A program made the translations under genes and the position numbers. Shown here one piece after another: positions 50,597 to 59,280 of a stretch of 64,000 bases of DNA. Where the stretch lies: assembly GCA_020859945.1 (NCBI GenBank), contig JAJBVG010000073.1, positions 1-64,000 of the forward strand, read 5' to 3'. This stretch comes from Clostridiales bacterium (GTDB lineage: Bacteria; Bacillota; Clostridia; Oscillospirales; Oscillospiraceae). Numbering within the stretch: position 1 is the stretch's first letter; every line of letters begins with the position of its first letter. The notes under the pieces were generated by a model, which worked only from the letters and a program-made list of their open reading frames with translations, was not told the origin of the DNA and made no database searches.

Positions 50597-51196
50597 TCAC
50601 GCGGTAAACTTGTCGCCCCAAATCTGCCGCATGACCCCGGCCTTGGTCAGAGCGGGCCGGAGCAGGGTGTACACCAGCACGGAGACCACGGTGGAAATGA
50701 CGGCGTTGATGGAGGTCGCGCCAATGTTCCAGGCCAGGGTCAGGTCGGCGGCGGGCTTGCCCAGAATCAGCAGCTTGTAGTAGTAGCCCAGCAGCGGGTC
50801 AAACACCACATTGAAGGCCAGCCCCGCAATGGCGGCAGCCAGCGCCCAGCCGAAAATCTTCTTCTGGTCGGTCTGCCGATTGATTTTGCCCAGGCCGTGG
50901 GCCACGCCCCCGGAAATCAGGCCGATGCACAGCTTCAAAATGAAGGTCTTGGGGACGTATACAATATAAATGGGGTCCAGCAGGTCGCCGATGCTCATGC
51001 CGATGGCCCCGGCCAGGCCCCCCAGAGGGCCGCCCAGCAGCAGCGCGCCCAGCACCACCACGGCGTTGCCCAGGTGGATGGAGGTGGCGTCGCCGCCGGG
51101 CAGGGAAATTTTCACCTGCAAAAAGGTAAAGACCACATAGCTCAGGGCCGCGAACAGGCCCACCAGCGCCAGCCGGTATACTTTGTTTTGTCTCAT
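50597..51196 (-). CDS. ECF transporter S component (predicted vitamin B6 type)
   Basis: The substrate-binding membrane subunit of an energy-coupling-factor importer, 199 residues with about six hydrophobic segments. The ECF S pattern is seen in LALVGLFAALSYVVFTFLQ, SIHLGNAVVVLGALLLGGPL and GLAGAIGMSIGDLLDP. It lacks its own ATPases and would use the shared EcfAAT module, not in this window. Because it follows pdxS-pdxT on the same strand, pyridoxine or a relative is the likely substrate (inference from context, as for PdxU-type genes). I chose ATG 51196 because GAGG precedes it; a TTG at 51217 lacks a site. Confidence 0.8.
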   Translation of the reverse strand: MRQNKVYRLALVGLFAALSYVVFTFLQVKISLPGGDATSIHLGNAVVVLGALLLGGPLGGLAGAIGMSIGDLLDPIYIVYVPKTFILKLCIGLISGGVAHGLGKINRQTDQKKIFGWALAAAIAGLAFNVVFDPLLGYYYKLLILGKPAADLTLAWNIGATSINAVISTVVSVLVYTLLRPALTKAGVMRQIWGDKFTA

Positions 51197-51298
51197 CGTT
51201 GGTTCCTCTTTTCTCAATAAATCGTGGTTCCGTGTAAAAAAGTTGTATTACACTGGGCAAAAGTGCTGACAAAACGGCAACCACTCGCTCACTAAAAG

Positions 51299-51868
51299 CT
51301 AACAGCTCACACGCGCCAGCGCAAGTAGCCGCCGATGTACCGTCAAATCATCGGTCAGCTCCGGGTGGAACGCCGTGGCGATTTGATTGCCCTGCTGGGC
51401 GGCGACGATGCGCCCGTCCACCTGGGCCAGCGGCTCCGCCTCCGGCCCCACCGCCGCGATGTACGGGGCGCGGATGAACACCAGCGGAATGCTCTCGCCC
51501 CCGGCGAAGGGGGCCTCTCCGGAAAAGCTGCCCAGTTGCCGCCCGTAAGCGTTGCGCACCGCCCGGATGTCCATGGTGCCGAAGCAGGGCTGACCGCCCT
51601 CCACGGATTGGGCCAGCAAAATCAGCCCGGCGCAGGTGCCCAGCACCGGCAGACCCTCCTGAATCATCGCTTTCAGCGGCTGATACAGGTCCAGCTCCCG
51701 GAGCAGCTTGTTCATAACGGTGCTTTCCCCGCCGGGGAGAATAAGGCCGTTCATGGGGCGTTCCAGGTCCCGCCGCTGGCGGATTTCAAAGTGTTCCGCC
51801 CCCAGCCGGTCCAGCATAGCCCCGTGTTCCGCGAAAGCGCCCTGGAGCGCCAAAATGCCGATTGCCAT
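51299..51868 (-). CDS. pdxT: Pyridoxal 5-phosphate synthase glutaminase subunit PdxT
   Basis: It releases ammonia from glutamine and channels it to PdxS. The 189-residue class I amidotransferase has LPGGESTVMNKLL, the nucleophile Cys in GTCAGLILLAQ (about residue 79) and the His-Glu pair in FHPELTDD near the C-terminus. It starts two bases after the pdxS stop and so is translationally coupled. The ECF gene follows 102 bp downstream. Confidence 0.97.
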   Translation of the reverse strand: MAIGILALQGAFAEHGAMLDRLGAEHFEIRQRRDLERPMNGLILPGGESTVMNKLLRELDLYQPLKAMIQEGLPVLGTCAGLILLAQSVEGGQPCFGTMDIRAVRNAYGRQLGSFSGEAPFAGGESIPLVFIRAPYIAAVGPEAEPLAQVDGRIVAAQQGNQIATAFHPELTDDLTVHRRLLALARVSC

Positions 51869-51870
51869 GC

Positions 51871-52746
51871 TTATTTTCCCCGTTCGGCCATCAGCAGAGC
51901 GATTTCGTCCTCGTTGATGCCCACCATGGCCTCGCCCAGCCCGGCGGACAGCTCTGCAATGCGCTTGGCGTCGGTGTAGTTGGTCACGGCCTGAACGATG
52001 GCCGCCGCACGCTTGGCGGGGTTGCCGGACTTGAAGATGCCGGAGCCGACAAACACGCCCTCGGCCCCCAGCTGCATCATCAGCGCCGCGTCCGCCGGGG
52101 TCGCCACGCCGCCAGCGGCGAAGTTGACCACCGGCAGCTTGCCGTTCTCGTGGACGTACCGCAGCAGCTCCACAGAGACTTGCAGATTTTTGGCGGCTTC
52201 GTACAGCTCATCCTCCCGCAGGTTCTGCACCCGGCGGATCTCCGCATTCATAGCCCGCATATGCCGCACCGCCTGCACCACATCGCCGGTGCCCGGCTCG
52301 CCCTTGGTGCGAATCATGGACGCGCCCTCTGCAATGCGCCGCAGGGCTTCGCCCAAATCTCTGGCTCCGCAGACGAAGGGGACTTTGAACTGGGTCTTGT
52401 CGATGTGATACACGTCGTCGGCAGGGGAGAGGACCTCACTCTCATCGATGTAATCAATCTCAATGGCCTCCAGAATTTGGGCCTCTACGAAGTGTCCGAT
52501 GCGGCACTTTGCCATAACAGGGATGGTCACCGCCTCCTGGATGCCCCTTATCATGGCCGGGTCGCTCATCCGGGAGACGCCGCCCGCGGCGCGGATGTCC
52601 GCCGGGATGCGCTCCAGCGCCATCACCGCGCAGGCTCCCGCGTCCTCCGCAATTTTGGCCTGCTCCGGGGTGGTCACGTCCATGATGACGCCGCCCTTGA
52701 GCATCTGGGCCAGCTCCTTGTTCAGCTCATATCTGCTTTTTTCCAC
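51871..52746 (-). CDS. pdxS: Pyridoxal 5-phosphate synthase lyase subunit PdxS
   Basis: It makes PLP from ribose 5-phosphate, glyceraldehyde 3-phosphate and PdxT-supplied ammonia. The (beta/alpha)8 protein of 291 residues holds [20 protein letters not shown], the catalytic-lysine segments [16 protein letters not shown] and [12 protein letters not shown], and [20 protein letters not shown] for phosphate binding. It is near identical in pattern to Bacillus PdxS. The start is ATG 52746 (minus strand), preceded by AGGAGTGATAGG. A 22-bp palindrome lies in its leader. Confidence 0.98.
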   Translation of the reverse strand: MEKSRYELNKELAQMLKGGVIMDVTTPEQAKIAEDAGACAVMALERIPADIRAAGGVSRMSDPAMIRGIQEAVTIPVMAKCRIGHFVEAQILEAIEIDYIDESEVLSPADDVYHIDKTQFKVPFVCGARDLGEALRRIAEGASMIRTKGEPGTGDVVQAVRHMRAMNAEIRRVQNLREDELYEAAKNLQVSVELLRYVHENGKLPVVNFAAGGVATPADAALMMQLGAEGVFVGSGIFKSGNPAKRAAAIVQAVTNYTDAKRIAELSAGLGEAMVGINEDEIALLMAERGK

Positions 52747-52782
52747 AACCTATCACTCCTATGAGGTATGTTGGTATATGTA

Positions 52783-52833
52783 AGACACCATTTGGATGGG
52801 TTTCCTCCCACAGGGGCCCCTGTGGGATGGTGT
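52783..52833 (-). promoter_or_regulatory. Palindromic hairpin in the pdxS leader
   Basis: A perfect palindrome, CCCACAGGGG joined to CCCCTGTGGG (52807-52826), is enclosed by ACACCAT / ATGGTGT arms. In the mRNA this gives a two-level stem 40-90 nt ahead of the pdxS start. It matches no riboswitch I know. It could be an operator or an attenuator. Confidence 0.5.
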
Positions 52834-52902
52834 AAGCATAGCAGAGAATTGGCCTGATTTACAGTGCCAGTTTTGGACTTTTTATTAAGGTCAGTTTAGA
52901 GC

Positions 52903-52930
52903 GAAAAGGGAACCGCCGAAGCGGTCCCCC
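52903..52930 (-). terminator. metK terminator
   Basis: Read on the minus strand: GGGACCGC TTCG GCGGTTCCC, then TTTTCGC, 42 bp below the metK stop. Confidence 0.85.
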
Positions 52931-52971
52931 TCTGTCGTTGTTTGCCTGTTGTGTTTGCCAGTCTGTCTGAA

Positions 52972-54153
52972 TCACACCCGGTCCTTCAATTCCTCTACCC
53001 GGTTCAGCCGCTCCCAGGGCAGGTCCAAATCCCGGCGGCCAAAGTGACCGTAAGAGGCAGTCTGCTCGTAGATGGGGCGGCGCAGGTCCAGGTAGGAGAT
53101 GATGGAGGCGGGGCGCAGGTCAAAGACCTCGCTGACGATCTGGGCCAGCTTCTCGTCAGACACCACGCCGGTGCCCATGCTGTCCACCAGCACGGAGACG
53201 GGACGGGCCACGCCGATGGCGTAGGCCAGCTCGATTTGGCACCGCTTGCACAGCCCGGCGGCCACCAGGTTTTTTGCCACATGGCGGGCCATGTACGCTG
53301 CGCTGCGGTCCACCTTGGTGGGGTCCTTGCCGGAGAAGGCCCCGCCGCCGTGAGCGGCGGCTCCTCCGTAGGTGTCCACGATGATTTTCCGCCCGGTCAG
53401 GCCGGAGTCACCCACAGGGCCACCCACCACAAAGCGTCCGGTGGGGTTCACGTAGATTTTCGTCTCCGGGCGCAGGAAACGCCTGGGCAGGTTGGGCCGG
53501 ATGACCTCTTCGATGACGGCCTCCCGCAGGTCCTTGATGGAGATGTCCGGGTCGTGCTGGGTGGAGACCACCACGGCGGGGCACCACTCCACGTCCCCGT
53601 TTTCATCGTAAGCCACCGTGACCTGGCTCTTGCCGTCGGGCCGCAGCCAGGGCAGCGCGCCGCTCTTGCGGCGTTCCGCCAGAGCGCGGGTCAGATTGTG
53701 GGCCAAGGCGATGGGGGCGGGCATCAGCTCCTCGGTCTCCCGGCAGGCGTAGCCGAACATCATGCCCTGGTCACCCGCGCCGATGAGGTCGGCGGCGTCC
53801 GCGGCGTCGGCCTTGTACTCATAGGAGTTGTTCACGCCCATAGCGATGTCCGGGGACTGCTTGTCCAGGGTGGTGAACACCGCGCAGGTGTTGGCGTCGA
53901 AGCCGTAGGCAGGGTTATCGTACCCAATGCGGGCCACCGTCCCCCGGACGATGGAGGGAATGTCGATTTTGGCGGTGGTGGTGATTTCGCCCATCACCAG
54001 CACCATGCCGGTGGTGGTGCAGCTTTCGCAGGCCACCCGCGCCATGGGGTCCTGAGCCAGAATGTTGTCCAACACCGCGTCGGAGATCTGGTCGCAGACC
54101 TTGTCAGGATGGCCTTCGGTGACGGATTCAGAGGTAAAAATGCGGTTTGTCAT
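52972..54153 (-). CDS. metK: S-adenosylmethionine synthase
   Basis: It makes SAM from methionine and ATP. Both signatures are present: [12 protein letters not shown] (about residues 117-128) and [16 protein letters not shown] (about 266-281). [20 protein letters not shown] starts the protein. The length of 393 is normal. I chose ATG 54153 behind AGAAGGAC; frames further upstream run into the riboswitch leader. Expression is controlled by the SAM-I riboswitch, so SAM shuts off its own synthesis. Confidence 0.98.
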   Translation of the reverse strand: MTNRIFTSESVTEGHPDKVCDQISDAVLDNILAQDPMARVACESCTTTGMVLVMGEITTTAKIDIPSIVRGTVARIGYDNPAYGFDANTCAVFTTLDKQSPDIAMGVNNSYEYKADAADAADLIGAGDQGMMFGYACRETEELMPAPIALAHNLTRALAERRKSGALPWLRPDGKSQVTVAYDENGDVEWCPAVVVSTQHDPDISIKDLREAVIEEVIRPNLPRRFLRPETKIYVNPTGRFVVGGPVGDSGLTGRKIIVDTYGGAAAHGGGAFSGKDPTKVDRSAAYMARHVAKNLVAAGLCKRCQIELAYAIGVARPVSVLVDSMGTGVVSDEKLAQIVSEVFDLRPASIISYLDLRRPIYEQTASYGHFGRRDLDLPWERLNRVEELKDRV

Positions 54154-54247
54154 GGTTGTCCTTCTTTCTATGTTTAATGTGCGCGATGTGCGCTCGTGGA
54201 GGTAGATTTTCCTGCCTCCGGGACAGAACAAAACAGCCGCAGGTTGC

Positions 54248-54277
54248 AAAAAAACTGTTCCATCAGGCGGAACAGTT
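54248..54277 (-). terminator. Riboswitch terminator of metK
   Basis: Read on the minus strand: AACTGTTCCGCC TGA TGGAACAGTT, then TTTTTTTGC. It is the expression platform of the SAM-I leader. Confidence 0.95.
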
Positions 54278-54293
54278 CAGGAAAGAAGCTATC

Positions 54294-54388
54294 CTCATCT
54301 TTCGATCATTAACCGCCGGAATTGGCACCTTGCCGCAAGGCAGGTTGCCGGGCTTCACAGGGCCGTACCCTCCACCACTCTTGATAAG
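54294..54388 (-). ncRNA. SAM-I riboswitch (S box)
   Basis: On the minus strand the conserved core is clear: CTTATCAAGAGTGGTGGAGG, GGCCCTGTGAAGCCCGGCAA, CC..AAGGTGCCAATTCC and the closing GATGAG. Binding of SAM favours the terminator at 54248-54277 and lowers metK transcription. Confidence 0.97.
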
Positions 54389-54407
54389 GCTGTTTGGTTG
54401 TGTTCTT

Positions 54408-54435
54408 ATTATATCAGCGCGCAACAGTATGTCAA
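54408..54435 (-). promoter_or_regulatory. metK promoter
   Basis: Read on the minus strand: TTGACA, 16 bp, TATAAT, directly upstream of the riboswitch. Confidence 0.85.
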
Positions 54436-54614
54436 GTTACATTTCCCTCTCTTTGTCCGAAGAATGGTCCCCCACAGGCGCCCCGCCCTACCCGGCTCCG
54501 CCCGGGGCGAGCAAAGCGGCCCAAGTCGGCCCGGTTCGGGGAAATTCCACCATCTCATCGTTACAAAAACTAGAAAATCGCCGCTTTTTTGTTCAGAATT
54601 CCTCACTTCCATGC

Positions 54615-54643
54615 TTGACAAATACAGGGATGTCCGCTATGAT
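54615..54643 (+). promoter_or_regulatory. acpP promoter
   Basis: TTGACA, 17 bp, TATGAT, 81 bp before the acpP ATG; likely the promoter of the fatty-acid gene run. Confidence 0.8.
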
Positions 54644-54724
54644 TATTTTTGATGGATTCTTTTCTTTCTCAAAAAACGTCCGTCACCATTTTTTAACAAA
54701 TCTATTTTTCTGGAGGACAAAACA

Positions 54725-54949
54725 ATGGATATTTTTGCTAAGGTTGCCGCTGTTCTGGCTGACCACACTGGCCGCGATGCCTCTGAGCTGACCCCTGAAA
54801 CCACCTTCGAGTCCCTGGGCATCGACTCCCTGGAGACCGTCGAGATGGTCATGGAGCTGGAGGAAGAGCTGGATGCTGAGCTGGAGCTGGACCAGAAGGT
54901 CACCACCATCGGCGAGCTGGTCTCCTTCATCGAGTCCAAGCTGGGCTGA
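54725..54949 (+). CDS. acpP: Acyl carrier protein
   Basis: The carrier of growing acyl chains in fatty-acid synthesis. The 74-residue acidic helical protein has the 4-phosphopantetheine serine in GIDSLETVEMVMELEEEL (Ser at about residue 37). Length and composition are typical. GGAGG stands about eight bases before ATG 54725. It is the first gene of the fab run, with a strong hairpin directly at its stop. Confidence 0.96.
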   Translation: MDIFAKVAAVLADHTGRDASELTPETTFESLGIDSLETVEMVMELEEELDAELELDQKVTTIGELVSFIESKLG

Positions 54950-54986
54950 GCTTTTCCGCCCCTCCCGGCCTGCGGGCGGAAAAGCT
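54949..54986 (+). promoter_or_regulatory. Hairpin between acpP and fabD
   Basis: AGCTTTTCCGCCC / GGGCGGAAAAGCT stem of 13 bp starting at the last base of acpP, with no T-run. A second GCGGCGGGCGG..CCGCCC structure follows near 55027-55055. It may protect a separate acpP mRNA or reduce read-through into fabD. Confidence 0.6.
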
Positions 54987-55103
54987 GTCCGTGGGCCGGG
55001 GGCGACCGCATCCCCCACCGATCTCTGCGGCGGGCGGGCATGACCGCCCTTCCGCAGCACAAAGAAAACTGATTCCATTCTGTTGTTTGGAGCGTTGTAA
55101 TTT

Positions 55104-56021
55104 ATGAGTAAAATCGCGTTTGTTTTTTCCGGCCAGGGCGCTCAGTACCCCGGCATGGGGCAGGAGCTGGCCCAGGTCAGCCCCGCCGCCAAAGCCGTGT
55201 TCGACATGGCCGACGCCATCCGCCCCGGCACCTCCGACCAGTGCTTCAACGGCACCAAAGAGGACCTGACCATTACCTCCAACACCCAGCCCGACATGTT
55301 CGTAGTGGAGCTGGCCGCCGCCAACGCCCTGCTGGAGGCCGGCGTAGAGCCGGACATGCTGGCGGGCTTCTCCGTGGGCGAAATTTCCGCCCTGGGCTTT
55401 TCCGGCGCGGTGTCGCCGGAGGACGCCTTCCGGCTGGTCTGCCGCCGGGGTGAGCTGATGCAGGAGGCTTCCAACGAGGTCAGCACCGGCATGTGCGCCG
55501 TGGTCAAGCTGCCCCCGGAGAAGGTGGAAGAGCTGGCGGCCCAGGCCGACCAGGTCTATCCCGTCAACTACAACTCCGCCGCTCAGACCGCGTGCGCCGG
55601 GCTGTCCACCTCCATGGCGGACTTCCGGGCCTCCGTCAAGGCTGCCGGTGGCCGGGCCATTCCTTTGAAGGTTGCCGGAGCCTTCCACTCTCCCTTTATG
55701 CACTCCGCCGCCGTGGGCCTGGTGGACGTGCTGGCCCCGCTGGAGTTCGGCACCCCCAAGTACACCCTCTACTCCAACGTCACCGCCCAACCCTATGAGG
55801 ACGGGATGTACAAGGAGCTGCTGAGCAAGCAGGTGGAGAACCCCGTCCGCTGGCAGACCATCGTGGAGAACATGGTGGCCGCAGGCGTGGACACCTTCAT
55901 CGAGGTGGGACCCGGCGACACCCTCACCGGCCTCATCAAACGCATCGACCCCACCGTCACCGCCCTGCACGTGGAGAACGCCGCCACGCTCCAGGCCGCT
56001 GTCGCCGCCGTTAAGGGCTGA
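55104..56021 (+). CDS. fabD: Malonyl-CoA:ACP transacylase
   Basis: It moves malonyl from CoA to ACP. FVFSGQGAQYPGMGQEL starts the protein. The nucleophile serine is in AGFSVGEISAL (about residue 91), and the catalytic His in GAFHSPFM. The residue before the nucleophile is Phe, where GHSxGE is usual. The length of 305 is normal. GGAG precedes ATG 55104. It is followed by fabG after 15 bp. Confidence 0.96.
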   Translation: MSKIAFVFSGQGAQYPGMGQELAQVSPAAKAVFDMADAIRPGTSDQCFNGTKEDLTITSNTQPDMFVVELAAANALLEAGVEPDMLAGFSVGEISALGFSGAVSPEDAFRLVCRRGELMQEASNEVSTGMCAVVKLPPEKVEELAAQADQVYPVNYNSAAQTACAGLSTSMADFRASVKAAGGRAIPLKVAGAFHSPFMHSAAVGLVDVLAPLEFGTPKYTLYSNVTAQPYEDGMYKELLSKQVENPVRWQTIVENMVAAGVDTFIEVGPGDTLTGLIKRIDPTVTALHVENAATLQAAVAAVKG

Positions 56022-56036
56022 GAAAGGACAATATCT

Positions 56037-56786
56037 ATGGCTAAATTAGAAGGTAAAGTCGCGCTGGTCACCGGCGCTGCCCGTGGCATTGGCTTCGCCA
56101 TTGCCGACAAGCTGGCCCAGGAAGGGGCCTCCGTGGTTCTCTTTGACCTGTGCGCTGAGGAGGACGGCGTCGCCGCCGCCGCCAAGATCGCTGAGGAGCG
56201 GGGCGTCACCGCCAGCTTCAAGCGCTGCGACGTGTCCAACTACGAGGCGGTCCAGACCAACGTCAAGGCCGTCATCAAGGAGATGGGCGGCGTGGACATC
56301 CTGGTGAACAACGCCGGTATCTGCCGGGACAAGGTGCTGCTGGCTATGAGCGAGCAGGATTGGGACCTGGTGCTGAACATCAACCTGAAATCCATGTTCA
56401 ACACCATCAAAGCCTGCTATCGCAACTTTATGAAGAAAAAGGCCGGCAAGATCATCAACATCTCCTCCGTCTCCGGTCTGATGGGCAACGCGGCTCAGGC
56501 CAACTACACCGCCGCCAAGGGCGGCGTCATCGCCCTGACCAAGACTGTGGCCCGTGAGCTGGCCACCCGGGGCGTGAACTGCAACGCTGTGGCCCCCGGC
56601 GCCATTGAGACCCCCATGACCGCTTCCATGGACCAGGAGGCCCTGAAAGCCCTGCTGGCCACCGTCCCCATGGGTCACATGGGCAAGGCCGAGGACATCG
56701 CCAACTGCGTGGCGTTCCTGGCCTCCGACGACGCCAAGTATATCACTGGCGAGGTCATCCGCGTGGACGGCGGCATCGCCATGTAA
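56037..56786 (+). CDS. fabG: 3-oxoacyl-ACP reductase
   Basis: NADPH-dependent reduction of 3-oxoacyl-ACP. The short-chain dehydrogenase pattern is complete: VTGAARGIGFAIAD (cofactor), VNNAGICRDKVL, the catalytic Ser in ISSVSGLMGN and Tyr-Lys in ANYTAAKGG, then PGAIETPM. The length of 249 is usual. AAAGGAC precedes ATG 56037. The gap to fabF (178 bp) holds two GC-rich hairpins (GGGCAGGGG..CCCCTGCCC and CCCACGGC..GCCGTGGG). Confidence 0.96.
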   Translation: MAKLEGKVALVTGAARGIGFAIADKLAQEGASVVLFDLCAEEDGVAAAAKIAEERGVTASFKRCDVSNYEAVQTNVKAVIKEMGGVDILVNNAGICRDKVLLAMSEQDWDLVLNINLKSMFNTIKACYRNFMKKKAGKIINISSVSGLMGNAAQANYTAAKGGVIALTKTVARELATRGVNCNAVAPGAIETPMTASMDQEALKALLATVPMGHMGKAEDIANCVAFLASDDAKYITGEVIRVDGGIAM

Positions 56787-56964
56787 TTTTCCTGTGGGCA
56801 GGGGCGCGGTCCATCCACCCCCTGCCCCGCCGGACAGATGGTGTGTACCCACGGCTCCGCCGTGGGCAGACACTGTTTGCCCGACTGATTTTCGCAGTTT
56901 TTTACTTCTCTTTCGCACTTTTCACGATTCCGCACTTTTTACTATTTTGAAAGGATGTTTCACT

Positions 56965-58197
56965 ATGAGACGAGTTGTGGTCACCGGCCTTGGCGCCGTC
57001 AACGCCATTGGCAACGATGTCCCCACCATGTGGGAGAACCTGATCGCCGGAAAGCACGGCATCGGCAAAATCACCCGCTTTGACCTGACCGACTTCCGGG
57101 CTACCATGGCCGCCGAAGTCAAGGATTTCAACCCCCTGCTGTATATGGGGCGCAGCGAAGTCCGCCGCAATGACCTGAACATTCAGTATGCGGTGGCCGC
57201 CGCTGCCCAGGCCGCCCAGGATTCCGGCATTGAGGGCACCATCGACCCCAAGCGGATGGGCTGTTACTTCTCCTCCGGCATTGGCGGACTGAACACCATG
57301 GTGGAGGAACAGAACAAGTTTATGGAAAAAGGCCCCCGGCGGGTCTCCCCCTACACCATCACCAACATGATGGGCAACGCTGCCGCCGGCACCGTGGCCA
57401 TCAAGCACGGCTGCAAAGGCCCCTGCATGAGCATCGCCACCGCCTGCGCCTCCTCCACCAACGCCGTGGGCGAGGCTTACCGGGCCATCAAGCACGGTTA
57501 CGCTGACGCCATGTTCGCGGGCGGCACCGAGGCCACTATCGTCCCCGTGGGCGTGGCGGGCTTCATCAACTGCCAGGCCCTGTCCCTCTCCGAGGACCCC
57601 GACCGGGCCTCCATCCCCTTCGACAAGGAGCGCAACGGCTTCGTTATGGGCGAGGGCGCAGCCTCCCTGATTCTGGAGGAATATGAACACGCCAAGGCCC
57701 GCGGCGCGAAGATTTACTGCGAGATCTGCGGCTACGGCTCCACCTGCGACGCCCACCACATCACCGCTCCCGACCCGGAAGGCGAGGGCGGCGGCGACGC
57801 CATCGCCCAGGCTCTGGAGGAAGCGGGCGGCTGCCAGGACCCCACCAAGACCTATGTGAACGCCCACGGCACCTCCACCCCCTTGAACGACAAGACCGAG
57901 ACTCTGGCCATCAAGCGGGCCTTCGGCGACGAGGCCGCCCATCAGCTGATGGTCTCCTCCACCAAGGGCGCGACTGGCCATATGCTGGGCGCGGCGGGCG
58001 CGACTGAGGCGGTCATCTCCGTCCTGGCCATGACTGAGGGCATCGTACCCCCTACCGTGGGCTATCAGGTGCCCGACCCCGAGTGCGATCTGGACGTGGT
58101 ACCCAACCAGGCGCGTAAGGCCGAGGTAGAGCTGGCACTGTCCTGCTCCCTGGGCTTCGGCGGTCACAACGGCTGCCTGGCCTTCCGGAAAATTTAA
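56965..58197 (+). CDS. fabF: 3-oxoacyl-ACP synthase II
   Basis: The elongating condensing enzyme of fatty-acid synthesis. The Cys-His-His triad is seen in SIATACASSTNAVGEA (Cys near residue 163), NAHGTSTPLND and GATGHMLGAAGA, with the conserved Lys in SSTKGATGH. I chose ATG 56965, which begins RRVVVTGLGAVNAIGND like relatives, with AAAGGAT upstream; a longer frame from 56794 passes through the hairpin region. The protein is 410 residues long. No fabH is present in the window. Confidence 0.97.
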   Translation: MRRVVVTGLGAVNAIGNDVPTMWENLIAGKHGIGKITRFDLTDFRATMAAEVKDFNPLLYMGRSEVRRNDLNIQYAVAAAAQAAQDSGIEGTIDPKRMGCYFSSGIGGLNTMVEEQNKFMEKGPRRVSPYTITNMMGNAAAGTVAIKHGCKGPCMSIATACASSTNAVGEAYRAIKHGYADAMFAGGTEATIVPVGVAGFINCQALSLSEDPDRASIPFDKERNGFVMGEGAASLILEEYEHAKARGAKIYCEICGYGSTCDAHHITAPDPEGEGGGDAIAQALEEAGGCQDPTKTYVNAHGTSTPLNDKTETLAIKRAFGDEAAHQLMVSSTKGATGHMLGAAGATEAVISVLAMTEGIVPPTVGYQVPDPECDLDVVPNQARKAEVELALSCSLGFGGHNGCLAFRKI

Positions 58198-58228
58198 TTT
58201 TCTGGCTATCCCTTTCACACAGTATGGA

Positions 58229-58388
58229 GTATTTTAGCTCTTAGCTTTGTAGTGCTTAACGATTCGCTCTGCGCTTTGGGTTCGCCATGCACAAAACAAG
58301 TCGCTAATAACGAACCGATGTTTAGCGCTGTTCGCTTTAGATTGATAGAACCTGACTAACAGCTAACAGCTAACGGCTAATAGCTTAT
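58229..58388. repeat. Family A repeat, copy 4
   Basis: TTTTAGCTCTTAGCTTTGTA at the left, AACAGCTAACGGCTAATAGC at the right, with GTTCGCTTTAGATTG in the core. It has no nested mini-hairpin. It splits the fab run between fabF and the AccB-like gene; 58389-58560 then holds no gene but a GATTCAAAGGGATAACCAAT motif also seen near 24330. Confidence 0.75.
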
Positions 58389-58570
58389 CCCAACGCGGCT
58401 GATTCAAAGGGATAACCAATATTTGATTTTCAGCGCTTTTTCATCGGAATTTCATCTTCCGTTCACACGCCGTTACTTTCCGGTGTGCGATAATGAATCA
58501 TCCCGTCTCAACGGCGGCACACACAACACCGCTGTCTATATTTACACACACAAGGAAAGGAATGTACACT

Positions 58571-59275
58571 ATGAAACTGGATGAACTGAAGGAACTGGTT
58601 GATTTTATGAAGGAAAACGGCGTAGCCGAGCTGGAGTACGCCGAAAAGAACAACTCCGTCCACCTGCGTCTGGCCCCTCCCGCTCCTCCCATGCCTCCCT
58701 GCCCCGAAGGGGAAAGCGCACCCACCGTTACCTCTGAGGACATCAAGAGCGCCGCTTCCAAGGCCGCCGCTGCGTTCAGCGACAGCATCAAGGCCAGCGC
58801 CGCCGCTGCCGCCGAGTTCATCAAGACCAAGCGGGACGAGCGCGCCGCCGCCGGTGAAGAGCCTGTGGACGCTGAGGTAGAAGAAGAAGCTGCTGAGGCC
58901 GAGGAACCTGTGGAAGCCGCTGAAGAGGCCGCTCCCGCCGAGGAGGAAGATGCTCCTGCGGAGGAAGAACCCCCCGCAGAGGAAGAGGACGACGAGCCTG
59001 CGGAAGAGCCGGAGGAGGAAGAAGCGGACGACGAGGAAGAGGTCAAACTGAACACCGGCGCGGTCCGTCAGGCCGCACAAAAAACCGGCGAGGCCGTCGT
59101 CAACACCGCCAAGGCCGGGGTCTCCCTGGGCAAAATGGGCCTGTTGAAGGGCAGAAACGCCCTGTCCGCCCTGTTCCCCAAGAAGGACGAGGTCGAAGCG
59201 GAGGCAGAGGCAGAGGAACCCGCTCCTGAGGAGGCTCCCGCAGACGACGAAGAAGAAAACAAAACCGAGGAATAA
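58571..59275 (+). CDS. AccB-like N-terminal protein without biotinyl domain
   Basis: A 234-residue acidic protein in the position usually held by accB. Residues 1-35 (MKLDELKELVDFMKENGVAE, then LEYAEKNNSVHLRL) match the N-terminal region of biotin carboxyl carrier proteins. After a Pro-rich linker (35-50) comes an Ala-rich helix (56-98), a Glu/Ala/Pro-rich stretch (97-158), a basic helical part (160-205, KTGEAVVNTAKAGVSLGKMG) and an acidic tail. The lipoyl/biotinyl fold and its AMKM motif are absent. It may be a scaffold derived from AccB, but the function is unknown. ATG 58571 follows AAGGAAAGGAATG. It stops 5 bp before fabZ. Confidence 0.75.
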   Translation: MKLDELKELVDFMKENGVAELEYAEKNNSVHLRLAPPAPPMPPCPEGESAPTVTSEDIKSAASKAAAAFSDSIKASAAAAAEFIKTKRDERAAAGEEPVDAEVEEEAAEAEEPVEAAEEAAPAEEEDAPAEEEPPAEEEDDEPAEEPEEEEADDEEEVKLNTGAVRQAAQKTGEAVVNTAKAGVSLGKMGLLKGRNALSALFPKKDEVEAEAEAEEPAPEEAPADDEEENKTEE

Positions 59276-59280
59276 AATCG

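Noticed and set aside
58498..59080. Minus-strand Ser-rich and Phe/Leu-rich frames (185 and 190 codons)
   Set aside because: They are the complement of the GAA/GAG/GCC-rich AccB-like gene and have no independent support.
58571..59275. Calling this gene accB outright
   Set aside because: Position and N-terminus fit, but the biotinyl domain with its AMKM lysine is missing, so a carrier function cannot be supported.
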